Source: Sycobia sp. Sy_11
Taxonomy: Eukaryota > Arthropoda > Insecta > Hymenoptera > Epichrysomallidae
Length of the DNA stretch: 64,000 nucleotides
Direction: 5' to 3'
Assembly: GCA_018907035.1 (NCBI GenBank)
Contig: JACCIC010000002.1
Coordinates: 6,387,501-6,451,500, forward strand
Position numbers and translations under genes: made by a program. The notes under the pieces were generated by a model, which was given only the letters and a program-made list of their open reading frames with translations, searched no databases and was not told the DNA's origin. Of the stretch, positions 36,561 through 48,969 are shown one piece after another. How positions within the stretch are numbered: position 1 is the stretch's first letter; the number at the start of each line of letters is the position of its first letter.

Positions 36561-37079
36561 AAACTTGAAGTGAGCTGCCTCGAATGAATTAATCGGGCTT
36601 CCGGGCTGCTGTAATTAGGATAGGAGGGGTGCGTTCCGTCCCAAGGTTTCATCCCCGAACTTGTCCGTAAGGCTCTGCAAATATAATCTCAGCCGTAGTC
36701 GGCGATGGGCAGTCGAGGTTTTACCAATCGCGCGTCATGCGAGTTATATTATTGTAGCCAGGTTAACTTTTACTATCTAATTTTGTAATTTAATCTTTTG
36801 CTTTGTTTGTTTTTTTTTTTGACTTGTGGAATATTAAAAATTTGTATACATACTCATCACTATGAAAATAACAAAAATCTTAACATTAGTCAAGTGACAA
36901 CTAAAGTTTTTGTTTAAAAAAAAAAACCTATAACCTTTAAATGATCTTCAGTATTTACCTTGCGGTCAAGTAATACACAATTAATATTTTCATTATACAT
37001 TAAACATATTCCGTAGAGGAGTTTGCGTTGCTGTCAGTATGAAACTTTTTCAATGAATTGCCGGACATTTCATCGTTTC

Positions 37080-37192
37080 TTATAGCAAAGCAATTCGGCA
37101 GCGATATTTATAAATTTCTGGTGATAAGAGAAAAATAACTATTTTACGTGGAAAATCGAAGTCACTGAAAAATTAGTGAAAAATTTACCGTT
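37080..37192 (+). repeat. Dispersed repeat shared with 16638-16762 (copy 2)
   Basis: AATTCGGCAGCGATATTTATA and GGAAAATCGAAGTCACTGA followed by AATTAGTGAAAAATTTACCG match the copy near 16.7 kb in the same orientation. Like that copy it lies within 2 kb of a CACTG/CAGTG hairpin cluster. Confidence 0.55.
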
Positions 37193-37289
37193 TTATAGTT
37201 TGAGAATGAATACAGAAGCTTGGAGCAGGTAACCGAGCTTACGGTCGAATATCATATATACTCTTTGTAAAATTTGACCCCATAAAAAT

Positions 37290-38285
37290 CTACCATTCAC
37301 TGTTAATAATCAGTGAATATAGGACTGCTAAGTGAGTGAGTGTCCTACTGTATGCGCGATGCAAAACTAAGACACACCGTGTAAATAGTGACTCGCACTG
37401 TTTTTTTTAGTGGGACGGTATGTAATCACTGGTGGAAATAGCGTTGCATTCGAGAATCAGTTCGAATTACTGAAGAATTACTGTTCGAACGCATGGATTT
37501 CCAAAATTTTACTTGCTTTCCCAGTAGAAGATTACCTACCGATTATTGATTAGTATTATTGGTTACCGATTATTAATTATTATTGATATCATTGATTAGT
37601 GTATCCACTTCTATTTTAACTGTTAAAGAGTTACTGTATACAAACTAATAAAAACTGCTGAATATCACTGTTGAATTGATTTATCTCATACGAAACTGTC
37701 GTATGCGTTAAATAATGTCGAATAATACGTAATAATACCGATAGAATATTCATACTGGCAGTAATGCGTACGAATCGTCTGGGCTGAATAAATATATAAT
37801 GTATTATATATATACACGTATCTACACACACACACACACACACTCACACATAAAAGGACATGTTTGTTCAGAGTATGTGAAGAATCTGTATGAAAGTGAC
37901 GTTAAAAGTGACAAACGAATTCTGAACAATTGCACAGATCGACTTTGTCAATACAACCATGAATTAAATGTAGTATTATTTCACAAAAGAAACTTGAAAA
38001 AGTAGCTGTTCTACTCAGCAATGATTCAATAATAAATCGGAGTAATATTGCAAAGTTTTTTAAGTCCGAATCGATAATTTTATTCACCGATTCCGAATGG
38101 TAAACATTATATATACTATTTCAATCAGCGATTGCTCACTAATGACTAAAGGTCGTATCCACTGATTTGTTTGAAGAATCTATATACTAATACTGTTAGT
38201 GGAATACATAATAGTTGATAATAGCTGTTTCACAGTAATAATCGTTTTCACTGAATAAATCGGTCCAAAGTTTGCCGAATCATTA
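37290..38285. repeat. Cluster of short hairpins with CACTG/CAGTG arms (copy 2)
   Basis: ATTCACTG (37295-37302) pairs with CAGTGAAT (37311-37318). CACTG, eight T and AGTG lie at about 37396-37412. GTATCCACT (38155-38163) pairs with AGTGGAATAC (38198-38207). CACAGTAATAATCG and TTTTCACTGAATAA lie at 38231-38265. The word ATCCACTGAT reappears, inverted, as AATCAGTGGATA in the first cluster at 15249-15260. An AC tract (37823-37850) interrupts the region. Confidence 0.5.
37823..37850. repeat. (AC)n microsatellite
   Basis: 28 bp with one CACTC interruption. Confidence 0.93.
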
Positions 38286-38330
38286 TTAGGATTATTTGAA
38301 AACGGAGCTTTAAGTTTTCTCTATTTTCAC

Positions 38331-38334
38331 TCTC

Positions 38335-38405
<71 letters not shown>
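38331..38405. repeat. (CT)n microsatellite
   Basis: 75 bp, one TG interruption at 38341-38342, followed by GTCGTCGTCATC. Confidence 0.97.
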
Positions 38406-38409
<4 letters not shown>

Positions 38410-38830
38410 TCGTCATCCTCTTCGTCGCCGCTAATCGTCGCCATCGTCAGGTAGAGATGCCCAGCACGAAGTGCACTGTCGGAAATGGCCGATCGGCCGG
38501 CCGAACGGTACTTGCGGTGATCTCGAGATGCTTGCAGTGCTGCAGCGCGAGGGCAGCATCGTCGGTTCTTCTTTTCCACGCGTGTGTATGTGTGTGTGTG
38601 TGTGTATGCACGTGTGTGCATTTGTGCGCGCGCTTCCTGCTCGGCTGCCGCACATGTATAATGTAGCCGATGCTCACCAATTCCTTCACGATTTTTTCCA
38701 TCCCCTTTTTATGGTTATCTATGCGCTGTTTTCCTCTACTCTCGTGGGGGCGGCCCCCCTTCTTACCTCCTACGCCCCCCTCTCTTTATTTTTTTACTTC
38801 TAGGACTGTCCGCTCTAAATTACCTCCGTA
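38406..38830. other. GC-rich block, no gene recognised
   Basis: CpG-rich, with GGCCGATCGGCCGGCCG at about 38487-38503 and a GT run at 38583-38606. Six overlapping frames of 60-110 codons on both strands reflect the lack of stops in GC-rich sequence. None has a domain I recognise. Confidence 0.4.
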
Positions 38831-39940
38831 CACTCGAAATGTTCCACTGTCCGATATAGATCGGCTCTATTATTTATTTTCATTTCATAGTTGTCTAAAT
38901 AGTTTTAAACTTACCATCATTTCGCATCATTTCCTTCACAATAATTTAAACATTTCGCATCATTTGTGTAGAATTAAAGTAAATTCAGTAGAAATAAATT
39001 ATATGAAAATTTAAAGTAGATATTGTCGTATTTAAAGTAAATAAAGCTGTCCCTAAAGTTAAAATTTGTTGCAAAAGTTATAAATAATTCTGGTACAATG
39101 CACTTTCAATGAAAAGTTATAGATCAATTACAAAAACTAAATGGAATCATAGATGTTTTTTTTTTATTTGTTGCACACACTAATGCAAGAAATTCGCAAA
39201 TAAATAGAAATTAATAATTTAAATTTATATTATAGAAAATTTACATTGTTGTTAATTCACTGTAAATATAAAGCTTTTCAAGTATAGATATTCGTAATTT
39301 TTTACACGAGGGGTTCTTCGAACATTTCTTATACATTATAGAACGTTTTATAAAGAAACGCTCCAATTTCTTATGTAATTTATTGTGCATGTAAGATACA
39401 ATCGATATAACAAATGACGTTAAACCTTCTTATAAAAGTTCATTGAAAAGTTAATAAACCTATACAAAGTATGTGACCTCTGTGTCCGGCTAATTAGATT
39501 TAAACCCGTCTGACTTTTAAATTTAGTCTTTCTTAATTTTGGTCCAAATCGTAAACGCTAAATCCAAGAAAATCATGGGATTGAATATACAATTGAATTT
39601 GTAACGTATAATACTATCAAATTAAGTGTAATGTAAAATTGTGAAACGATATATAAATGACATCATACGCCGCTTCTATGGTGTATATTAGACCAGACCG
39701 CTCTAAATATAAGGGGCTGTCCAAGCCTATCTGTACAATTCGAGCGCAAAGTACTCGTGAGAACTGGGAATATTTTTTATTATTTCATTTATAATAATTG
39801 GAATTTAGTATCCGTGTATTAATATAATATGGTGTATGAGTATAAAGAAGCCAAAATAACAGTATATACTTTGAAATACTATTTATTATAATCGCAAATA
39901 ACTCAATTGTTCACCACTAAGAGTGTCGAGGGCTCAGCAT
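38830..39940. other. AT-rich non-coding DNA, no gene seen
   Basis: Low-GC sequence. TTTCGCATCATTT occurs twice (38922-38934, 38954-38966). Nothing else recognised. Confidence 0.5.
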
Positions 39941-39944
39941 TAAA

Positions 39945-40067
<123 letters not shown>

Positions 40068-40079
40068 AAAATATCCAGG

Positions 40080-41460
40080 TTCTCGAATAATCGTCAAAAT
40101 ATTGTCAAGCGGCGCATGGGAAAAAGCCAGCGGAAACTCGGGATACGTGTAAAACACGTGGGGCGCGGATTATCCAAAACAGCTGCAACGCCGACCGTAA
40201 TAAAACCGTTCGGTCGCCTATCGCACTAGGTGCAATAAACTGGAAGGCGCCTTTCGCGCGTCGGATCGGGGCTGCCTCGATCTCAAGTAATTTTTCTTTC
40301 TTTCTCTTTTTCTTTATCTGTTTTTCTTTTCCTTGCAAGATTATTTCGGCAAGGCTCGAAAGATCCGTGGATAATTTTCGGTGCTCAAAACACGCGGATG
40401 TTTTCCGGGCAGCTCCATGAATTTCCTCGAGACTTCGTAGGAACGGCGAAATGGACGCGGACAGATTGGACGATTGGCGAAAATTTCAAATAAATCGCCG
40501 TTTATACAATTTACAATGTTATTTGAACCAGTACTTGATCATTGCTCGATCGGTAAAAATTGGCCCCGAGGATCCGCTAATGAAGATTACGAGATTTAGC
40601 TCCTTCGCGTCCACATTAAATTTTATATATCTTATAAATTTTTAAGCTTGCCAATTGTGATATAAAATAAATGTTAAATTTAACGTGTGATGAAATTTAA
40701 TGCACAGTTAAATTTAATGTTCTGAAATTTACTGCAAATAAAACTGAGGTGAATTTCAAAATCCGAATTAAATTTATAGCTCTTTTTGTTTTATTTTTAA
40801 CAGTGAAGTATTAGCATTTCTTATATTTTTATCGCTATCTCCATAGTCGCATTCTTCGCATAAATGGCGTAGGTGCTAAAGAACAGGATTATAAAACAGG
40901 AATAGAACGAGAGTAGAATGAGAGAAAGGCTCCCGGGAGACGTTAAAAGAATCAAAAGTAGACGAGCCCGGAGAGCCTATAATTTCGACTTCGTAATGTT
41001 ATTTCCGTTGTGTGCGTGCACATACATATATGCACGAAACACACTTCGAGAAAAATTATTTAGAATTTTTTTTCCTTTTCCTCGATTCTTTCTTCCTTGT
41101 TTTTCGTTTTTTTTTTTTTTTTTGCTTCCTAACCATTATATCATTGGATTTCGTTTTAAGTGTGTTCTCTATAAGTTGATAAAAGTTCCATAAAAAAAAA
41201 AAAAGAAAAAGCAAGAAAAAAGCAACAAGGAGGCATAATAATATCCGACGGCACCTCGAGCTTTAATGCACGGTTCGTATTATATGGAGAGTCATGAATT
41301 TTTTATTCAATTTGCGCTTTTGCCACCGTTCTCGCACGCGGAATATCAATTAAATTCATCACAAAAATTTTCTATAAAGCAAAGGCAAAGGAGGAGCGGC
41401 GGCGAGCGAATGAGCGCCTTTCTGCAAGTATAATATATACATACATACCCGGCTCCTGGA
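40080..41460. other. Mixed non-coding DNA with AAATTTAA words
   Basis: GC-rich at 40100-40450, then AT-rich. Between 40665 and 40780 AAATTTA-type words recur five times. TTTTATTTTTAACAGTGA (40789-40806) is an exact 18-bp match to 35295-35312. A T-rich run lies at 41107-41123. No gene recognised. Confidence 0.45.
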
Positions 41461-41491
41461 ATATATGTTTATAGGTGTGTATAGGTGTGTG

Positions 41492-41497
<6 letters not shown>

Positions 41498-41545
<48 letters not shown>
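41498..41545. repeat. (TA)n microsatellite
   Basis: 48 bp, preceded by a tandem ATAGGTGTGT pair. Confidence 0.97.
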
Positions 41546-41546
<1 letters not shown>

Positions 41547-41758
41547 CATCCTGTTTCTCATTAAAACTTGCGGCTGCATCTTATTTTACTCCCTTCCCCT
41601 TCCCCGGCCAACGTCATTTTGTATTCAGCGGCCGCGATTCGAATAGAAAAACTTGTGTACGGTCGCATACGCGCGCGCCCGCGTGATAAACCGAGGAGGA
41701 AAACTCGAACAAAATGCATGTATATATGTATATCTGTGTGTATATATAGGTATACATG

Positions 41759-41762
<4 letters not shown>

Positions 41763-41806
<44 letters not shown>
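41763..41806. repeat. (TA)n microsatellite
   Basis: 44 bp. The 60 bp to its left is a degenerate GTATATATG series. Confidence 0.97.
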
Positions 41807-41809
<3 letters not shown>

Positions 41810-42143
41810 CATATTTATATACAAAAATACATAGTTTCATAAAATAAAATACTTTTAGCGGCTCGTTATATAATTAAAGTAAAATCACTGTATAAGGACA
41901 AACGGTGACACATATGCACACAGGCTTAGTGAGAGGGGGGGGGGAGAAAGAGAGCATGCTTGAATACGATTTACAGTGCCAGTAATTAATTCACGACAAT
42001 TTTAATTTTATAGAAGAAAAACAACGATGTCGGGACTTCTTATCCAATCGATCATAAAAAGCACATTAAAAAAGTCATATACCCTTTGTAAAAAAAACAA
42101 ACACAAAAAAATACGAACCTGTTTACTACTGTAAATTGCGTTT

Positions 42144-42317
42144 ACACACACACACACACACGCACACACGCGCGCGCGCGCGCGCAAAGAAACAGTGAGA
42201 GAGAGAGAGGGGGGGAAGAGAAGGAGGGAGGGATAGAGTTAATAATAATTTTACATGTAAGAACATTTTCAAAACTGTAACTCTTTGTGCGCGCACGCGC
42301 GCGCGCGTGTGTGTGTA
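42144..42317. repeat. Mirror-arranged (AC)n(CG)n ... (GC)n(GT)n
   Basis: AC then CG (42144-42186) and, 100 bp further, GC then GT (42289-42317). The two compounds are reverse complements of one another, so the 174-bp segment could fold back. Confidence 0.85.
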
Positions 42318-42388
42318 TTCCTCGATTGAAAACAGTGTATAGGCGATATATGTAGAAAATGATACCGCCCCATGACTGCATCTCTTGC

Positions 42389-42409
42389 TATATATATATA
42401 TATATATAT

Positions 42410-42450
<41 letters not shown>
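42389..42450. repeat. Compound (TA)n(GA)n microsatellite
   Basis: 23 bp TA followed by 38 bp GA; the reverse complement of the CT-TA composites at 4232 and 10645. Confidence 0.97.
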
Positions 42451-42452
<2 letters not shown>

Positions 42453-42559
42453 AGTTAACGCTTTTATTATGCATTATGCAAAATGCAGATCGCGGCAATA
42501 ATTCACGCTGTATAATTTTATGCATACGGCGGAGAACGAGAAAATCCTTCTTTATTTTA

Positions 42560-43615
42560 GCGATTATTAACAAGTAAATGATAGTGAACTGAGGTAGAGA
42601 AGTAGAAAAATCTTTGCATTATGTATATAGATCGAAGAAAATAGTAATCTCCTTATAATATCGATAGACCTCATTAGAACAAGATTGATTAATTATAATT
42701 AGAGAATGTAGTAGATGTATTTTATCAATAATAGACTCAATTATAGATACTTGGATCATGATAAATGAAAGAATGTAATTGTTCTTTATAAAGAATCTCT
42801 AAGGAACTTTTTTTTTATAATCTTCATATCACCCGCTATCGTCAGCCCTTCAAAAAAATCTAAATCAAAGTTTTCTTTTATTATAAAAAAATAAGTGATA
42901 AGTAGAAGGAAATATAATAATGTAATATAATTTTATGATAAATTATAATAATTTTCATTCATATATAAATTAATAAGATTCATACATAATAAAAGAATTT
43001 CCGTATAATGTGACAGACAGTATAAAATAGGAAGCAATAGTACGAAAGTGTAAAATAATAAAAAAAATTTAATGATTTTAATTAAGAGTGTCAAATTGCG
43101 TCAGCTGCTCCTGTTACAGTTTAACTCGAATATACATATTAAAAAAGAAAGCACGAAAAGCCGCTTTTATTTTCCAGATATTAGCTGATTAGCTTAGATC
43201 TTAAAAAAATTCCTAGAATTATTTAAATATTGCTATATTTCACTTTCTATAGATCATATAATTTAAAAATGACGCAAAGGATGGATTCAAATAGATTTTT
43301 AAAAAATATCAATAATTCTAATATAGGATATGCGTAAATGATAATTAGGTAATAATTATTATTTGCTATTTTATAGATTATACAATGTATATAATTATAA
43401 AACACTTAAATGCTTATAATGTATTATAATAGAGCTTTTATTTTTAATGTATAATATGAGCCGAGTATTAGTATCATTTTAGTATTTTTTACGTATAATT
43501 TATGTTGCATTATCTTATGCTAAATTTATCTTTTCCTCACGTTTAGTGTCACTCTTTATTTCTTCATAAATTTGAGTCTCTCCTTCCCTTTCACCATCCC
43601 TTCCTTCCTCCCTTC

Positions 43616-43652
<37 letters not shown>

Positions 43653-43870
43653 TCTATTTCTCATAAACGTTAAAAGATTCTAATTACTTTCTTAATAAGT
43701 TATTTATATAATATAATGATACGATCCTCGTTAAATGCCAATTTCATTCTTTTACATTTCTCACGATCAAATGAAAATACAATATTAATTCTTTTTTTAA
43801 ACTAACCTAAAATATTGAGCTACCGTAGATTAAACTCTCTGGCACTGAAATGATTTTGAGAAAAAAAAAC
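42560..43870. other. AT-rich non-coding DNA
   Basis: Low-GC sequence with a CT tract at 43619-43651. No frame of note and no recognised element. Confidence 0.55.
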
Positions 43871-43885
43871 TAGGTCTCCGTAAAT

Positions 43886-43886
43886 G

Positions 43887-43946
<60 letters not shown>
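43886..43946. repeat. (TA)n microsatellite
   Basis: About 60 bp with one CA interruption near 43898. Confidence 0.96.
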
Positions 43947-43950
<4 letters not shown>

Positions 43951-44648
43951 CTTTATAAAGAGTGCAAGGGGCTTATAGGCGCACTTATGTTTGAAATTTT
44001 CATTGTGTAGAAATAATTTATATCTTATATATAAATATACGTCGCATCCCAATGCATTTTTACTTTAATTAATACTATAAATACCGATTTTATTATTATT
44101 ATTTTTTTTTTAATTTTTTTTTTTATTTGACAGAACCGGTGCCAGTCTTAAGCTTAAATTTATGAAGCTATATAAGCGAGCTTTTCGAGACGAAATTGGC
44201 AGAGGTTCCAGTAAGATTGAAAAATTTAAATATACATGCGTACGAACACACAGCGTATCAACGGATTGCGACAAAACGCTCCGGCCCGAGCTTTGCAGCA
44301 AGGTTACTTTAATTTTCCGTGCCGTCGATATATTTCATTGAATTCTCCTAGATTCGAAGTAGAGATGAAATAAAAATTAATCGATAAAGATTTTCGATTT
44401 TGCTCAAGCGCCTGGCAGAAAAATTAGAGTTTGCCCTTCTTAGCTCACCCGTCGCGATAAATCGAAGCCTCGAAGTCAGATAAACGTATAATTTAAAAAA
44501 TCTCATTACGGTCAATTTATTTTATCGACCCCCCCCCCACCCCACCCCTTGCGAAGGTCGTATCCGGAGCAAACGAAAAGTATATATCATTTTCAAAATT
44601 ATTACAGATGAAACTTTTGGCAGAGAATATGTTCCATCTTTCATTTAA

Positions 44649-44650
<2 letters not shown>

Positions 44651-44706
<56 letters not shown>
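44651..44706. repeat. (TA)n microsatellite
   Basis: 56 bp. A C-rich segment with runs at 44529-44538, 44540-44543 and 44545-44548 lies 100 bp upstream. Confidence 0.97.
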
Positions 44707-44711
<5 letters not shown>

Positions 44712-44849
44712 CGTATAATAATAAAGAATTCTAATTTTTGGCCAACGTATTTGTAAATTATTATTAATAAATAATGCGAAACGTGGTTACAGTCAAAGTG
44801 CTTGATCAAAAGCGCCATTTCACAATCTTTCATCCAGTGTATCTGTTTG

Positions 44850-44851
<2 letters not shown>

Positions 44852-44889
<38 letters not shown>

Positions 44890-44890
44890 C
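44852..44890. repeat. (GT)n(GC)n compound, potential Z-DNA
   Basis: 28 bp GT then 10 bp GC, the same order as at 28413 and 46522. Confidence 0.95.
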
Positions 44891-45547
44891 GGACGCGTAG
44901 ACAGTTTGGCGAGCTTTAATTGAAGAAACTTCAGCGGCTGTGAAGAAAGATGTACAAAATTTTCAAAGCCCGAAGATCGATAACGCATTTTTATTATTAG
45001 ACCTCGCACTGCACACGGCAGTTTATAACAAAATCGTGCGAGAATTCCAAGGCCGCGCGGCTTGCATTCGTACAGTCCTTTTGACACCGAAAATAAAGAG
45101 GAGAAGTAGAAGGAGGTGGAGAAGCAGGAGGAGGAGGAGGAGGAGAGAAAAGAAGGAGGAAAAAAGTAATTCAAGCCCCCCCCCCCCGCCGCCTACCTTC
45201 ACCTCGCACACAATCGTCGAAATCGTCGATGACGTGATTTTCTTTCTATAAAAATATACAAGAGAAACGCCTTTTGTGTGTCCCTGTATGCGTGCGTGTG
45301 AGACTGTATGTGCGCACGTGAGCTTGCGTGTGTGCGCCGACGCAGGGGCGAGGAGGGGCCTGCAACGGGTTTATATATGTATACGTGTAAGGGCGAGCGC
45401 GCGCATGTGCATGTGTGTGTGCGTGTGCGTGTGCCTCTAGATAGTGAGTGAAAAAGGGCGAGGGGGGAAGGGCGGGGGGAGCCTCGGGCTGGTAAAAATC
45501 GCGCGTGCTTGCGCTTGCGCTTGCTTACATTATATTTATATACATAC

Positions 45548-45548
<1 letters not shown>

Positions 45549-45594
<46 letters not shown>
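45549..45594. repeat. (TA)n microsatellite
   Basis: 46 bp. Confidence 0.97.
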
Positions 45595-45597
<3 letters not shown>

Positions 45598-45942
45598 CGT
45601 CGCATCATCGCAGGGTGCGCTTTCAGGATCGAGCAGTCTTTCGCGACCTTGAATATGATCCTCACGATGCGCGCGCGTTCGCAAGAGAGGGAGGGGGGCA
45701 GAGGGTGGGAGGTGGGGAGATGCGAGAGGCGTGGAGGGATAACACGCATGCGCGGGAAGAGTCAATCTTCTGCTTATATATAATACACACGCGCGCTTGC
45801 GCGCGCGCGCACGCGGCCAGTTTCGCGGTCTCCGCCGGGCTAACTTTTCGACTCTCCAATATTTTTTTGTCTCTTTATCTTTCCTTCCGCCACCCCTTCC
45901 AGCCCGTCTCCCTGCCTCCGCAGAATAACTTTTTTTATTTAC

Positions 45943-45948
<6 letters not shown>

Positions 45949-45996
<48 letters not shown>
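45949..45996. repeat. (TA)n(GT)n compound
   Basis: 36 bp TA then 12 bp GT. Confidence 0.96.
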
Positions 45997-46124
45997 CATT
46001 ATCATCATCGCGGTGCGTACGTGCGTACGTGCGTTTGCGTTCAATCCGCCAAAGTTCCCTGCGTCCTGTACGCTTTTATTCTCGTTAAAACACCCCCCTC
46101 CTCTTCCTCCCCTATAGCTCCTGC

Positions 46125-46125
<1 letters not shown>

Positions 46126-46182
<57 letters not shown>

Positions 46183-46208
46183 GTCTCTCGGTGTGTGTGT
46201 GTGTGTGT
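46126..46208. repeat. (CT)n then (GT)n
   Basis: 54 bp CT, a short CCCTGTCTCTCG bridge, then 18 bp GT, the same order as 39949-40067. Confidence 0.96.
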
Positions 46209-46390
46209 CGCGTGTGTGCTTTACTTTTATTAAAGTTGCAAGCGCATCGAGCGCTACACGCTGCTAACCCTCCTCCTCTCCCTGATCGCACAGTCACCCA
46301 TTCGTTTTTATTGATTACTTGGCAAAAGTTATGTAAAAATTATGCAATCACGTGCTTGGCATCTTTATACACTTCAACCTAATTCCGGGC

Positions 46391-46395
46391 TTCTC

Positions 46396-46437
<42 letters not shown>
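46391..46437. repeat. (CT)n microsatellite
   Basis: 47 bp with one A interruption. Confidence 0.96.
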
Positions 46438-46438
<1 letters not shown>

Positions 46439-46521
46439 AACTCGGCATCCCGAATTCCGGCGAGCATTCGAGCGTGCGACCTTTTTTTGCTTCCTCTTCC
46501 TCTCTTCAACTTTGTACTAGA

Positions 46522-46556
46522 TGTGTGTGTGTGTGTGTGTGCGCGCGCGCGCGCGT
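46522..46556. repeat. (GT)n(GC)n compound
   Basis: 18 bp GT then 14-16 bp GC. Confidence 0.95.
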
Positions 46557-47383
46557 GCGACTGTGTGGCCGAGCGAATGCGTGTTATATTGTATTATGAG
46601 GCGATCTCTCGCTAGATTAGAAATAATTAGCGGGGCCGCGTATTTACATGTAAATTTATAATAAGGGGGTAATTTTTGTGCGCGGGCGTGGGAAATATTC
46701 GGTTATAAAGTCGCGCATGAAATACGAACAGGTGAAATAGAGGACAAGTCAAAGTTAAGCACGAGCTATTCGGCAAAGCTTAATTCGGATCGATATTTGA
46801 CTTTCGTGCCTATAATGCACGCCGTCCAATGCTTTGTTGCCTTTCTGACTGAACTATACGCTTAAACAAATTCTGTATATTTAACGGGAACGTTCCTCAA
46901 TAATTAACGTACAGACATTCGTAAAATTCGATTTAAGATACATTTACATATTTCTATAATTCAGTGTAAATTCCCAGTCCGTGTACAAATATCTCAAAAC
47001 ATTTCGCTCTTTCTGCGGGTTCGCGAAATATTACTTGACGGAAATTGATGAGTTGCACTTAACTGAAAATAGATTCACATTAATCGCATGCAAACAATGT
47101 GAATTTAATACAATGTATCTTGAATAGCCGAGAATATTTAACTTACATTCGCTGCATCGTTAAACTGTAATTCTCATTTTTGCATGTATATTTTAGATTT
47201 CACGCCGAGGGGGCGATATGATTTATAAAAAGATTTATAAAAAGATCGCGAGTCCGATAAAAAATACTTACTTGCGGCCTAAGCTACATTGTATATATAC
47301 GAATGCTCTTGTAAAATGATATAACGCACTGGCGATAACGTGTGTAGATATACGCGCGAAGCAGCACGATATTTATATCTTTC

Positions 47384-47402
47384 TTTTTTTTTTTTTTTTT
47401 TT
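47384..47402. repeat. Poly-T tract
   Basis: 19 T in a row, followed after GCC by a further T8. Confidence 0.95.
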
Positions 47403-48131
47403 GCCTTTTTTTTTGCTCGTTTAAACAGTGAAGTTCGACCGAAGTGGCAACGGTTGGCCACGATAATAAAAACTCGCTCTCCGCCGTTCCGTGGATTATT
47501 GTTATATAGATATCTAGTTCGAGGATACAAAGAAAAAAAAGAAGTGATTTTTGCGTTTTTAATATCGTTTTTTTTCCCCCGCCAACTGATATTATTCGCG
47601 CTCGTAAACCATTTTTTCCTCTCCCGGCATGTATTCCAGCGTCAGTCTCGATTTTAATATAGTATCTCTTATGAACTCTCTCTCTCTCTCTCTCCCTCTC
47701 ACTGTGCGCGCGCATATGCGTGCGTGCCTGCGCGTGTGCGTGCGCGCGCCTCACCTTATCAAAAGTAAGCTTGGCACAATCTCCGAGACTACTAAAAGAA
47801 AAATCAATAGAAAAAGGGAAAAACAGAAATAACAATAATTATTATTTCAATTTGACGTTCAAAGTATGCTCCCCCCCCCGCCCCCGTCAGCGAAATTATA
47901 AATTTGAAGTATATTAGACCTTGTTATCTTGCGGCCATCGTGCTACTGCTATATAATATACATTACAGATATTCAGATATATGTGTGTGTGCGTATGTGT
48001 GTGTGTATCAATAGACGCTCTTGCGTAATCTCTGGCAGTTCGATCAGCGGACTCCTCACACCGCGGCCACCGCGCTTACGATTCGCGGATTATTCTCGGT
48101 GCGCGCACGGGCTTACGCCTACACTCGATTG

Positions 48132-48132
<1 letters not shown>

Positions 48133-48181
<49 letters not shown>
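48133..48181. repeat. (TA)n microsatellite
   Basis: 49 bp. A 19-bp TA run follows at about 48227-48245. Confidence 0.97.
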
Positions 48182-48187
<6 letters not shown>

Positions 48188-48448
48188 CCACAAAACGCTA
48201 ATACTCGAAGTTGCTTATGCTGACATAATATATATATATATATACTATAGCCATGACATAGAAGCCGATGCGCGCGGACGGGTTAGTCGCCCGACATCAC
48301 GAACGAGGAGGCGGCCTAATGCCGGCTTTACTACGGCCGCACGTGCGGCTCTTCCTCTCCCCCCTTCCTTTCCTTTCCTTCTCCGGCTGGTTCTTCCTTT
48401 TTTTTCTTCTTTTTTTCATTCTTTTTTTTCGTCTTCTATTTCTATTTC

Positions 48449-48473
48449 TTTTTTTTTTTTTTTTTTTTTTTTT
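48449..48473. repeat. Poly-T tract
   Basis: 25 T at the end of a 110-bp pyrimidine-rich segment starting near 48360. Confidence 0.95.
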
Positions 48474-48766
48474 ACGTCGGCCCAACCTTGAAAACCATGT
48501 GTCGGATCCACACAGGCTCGGCTCGCGCACGAGACATTGTGTGTATATATATATATATATAGCAGGCCAGTGTCATGCCGGGGCGTCGGGGACGCGAGAT
48601 CGAGAAGTCGCGTCGCGCGGACGGACGGACGGGACGGACGTTTTTGTGAAACCGACGACGATGCGCCCGCGCGGCGGGGGAGGATTTGGGGGGGGGGGAC
48701 GAGAGAACGAGGCGGAGCTCTACAAGAGAGCGTGTTCTCCACGCAGCTCTTAAACGCACGCGTGTC

Positions 48767-48768
<2 letters not shown>

Positions 48769-48819
<51 letters not shown>

Positions 48820-48849
48820 GTGCGTGCGTGCACGTGTGCGCGTGCGCGA
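48769..48849. repeat. (TA)n followed by (GCGT)n
   Basis: 51 bp TA then a CGTGCGTGCGTGCACGTGTG-type segment. Confidence 0.95.
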
Positions 48850-48969
48850 GTTACATATTACATTCTCTGTGTCGACTGCGTGGCTCGTCCTATGCAGAGG
48901 TAGGGAGAGACCGGGGGGGAAAAGAGAGCCGAAGGAAGCTGGTTCTTCTTTTCGTTTTTGTTTAATTAA

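Larger units (their letters stand above)
44900..48960. other. Large GC- and CpG-rich microsatellite-dense block
   Basis: Highest concentration of CpG-rich and simple-repeat sequence in the window, apart from an AT-richer inset at 46620-47330. Frames of up to 281 codons on both strands run through TA, CT and GT tracts and contain only low-complexity Arg/Pro/Ser-rich sequence. A GGAC tetramer series (48618-48640) and G11 (48688-48698) lie near the right edge. Possible regulatory DNA; no gene supported. Confidence 0.45.

Noticed and set aside
37370..37384. Possible solo end of the mariner-type MITE
   Set aside because: Only about 12 matching bases and no opposite end or TA-bounded partner nearby; not listed as an element.
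45199..46044. 281-codon minus-strand open frame, the longest in the window
   Set aside because: It runs through two TA tracts (Tyr-Ile repeats) and GT/GC-rich DNA. The remainder is Arg/Ala/His low-complexity sequence, and an equally open frame exists on the + strand. No domain or splice structure.
45444..46088. 214-codon + strand frame
   Set aside because: Shadow of the same GC-rich, microsatellite-dense block; contains two Tyr-Ile tracts.
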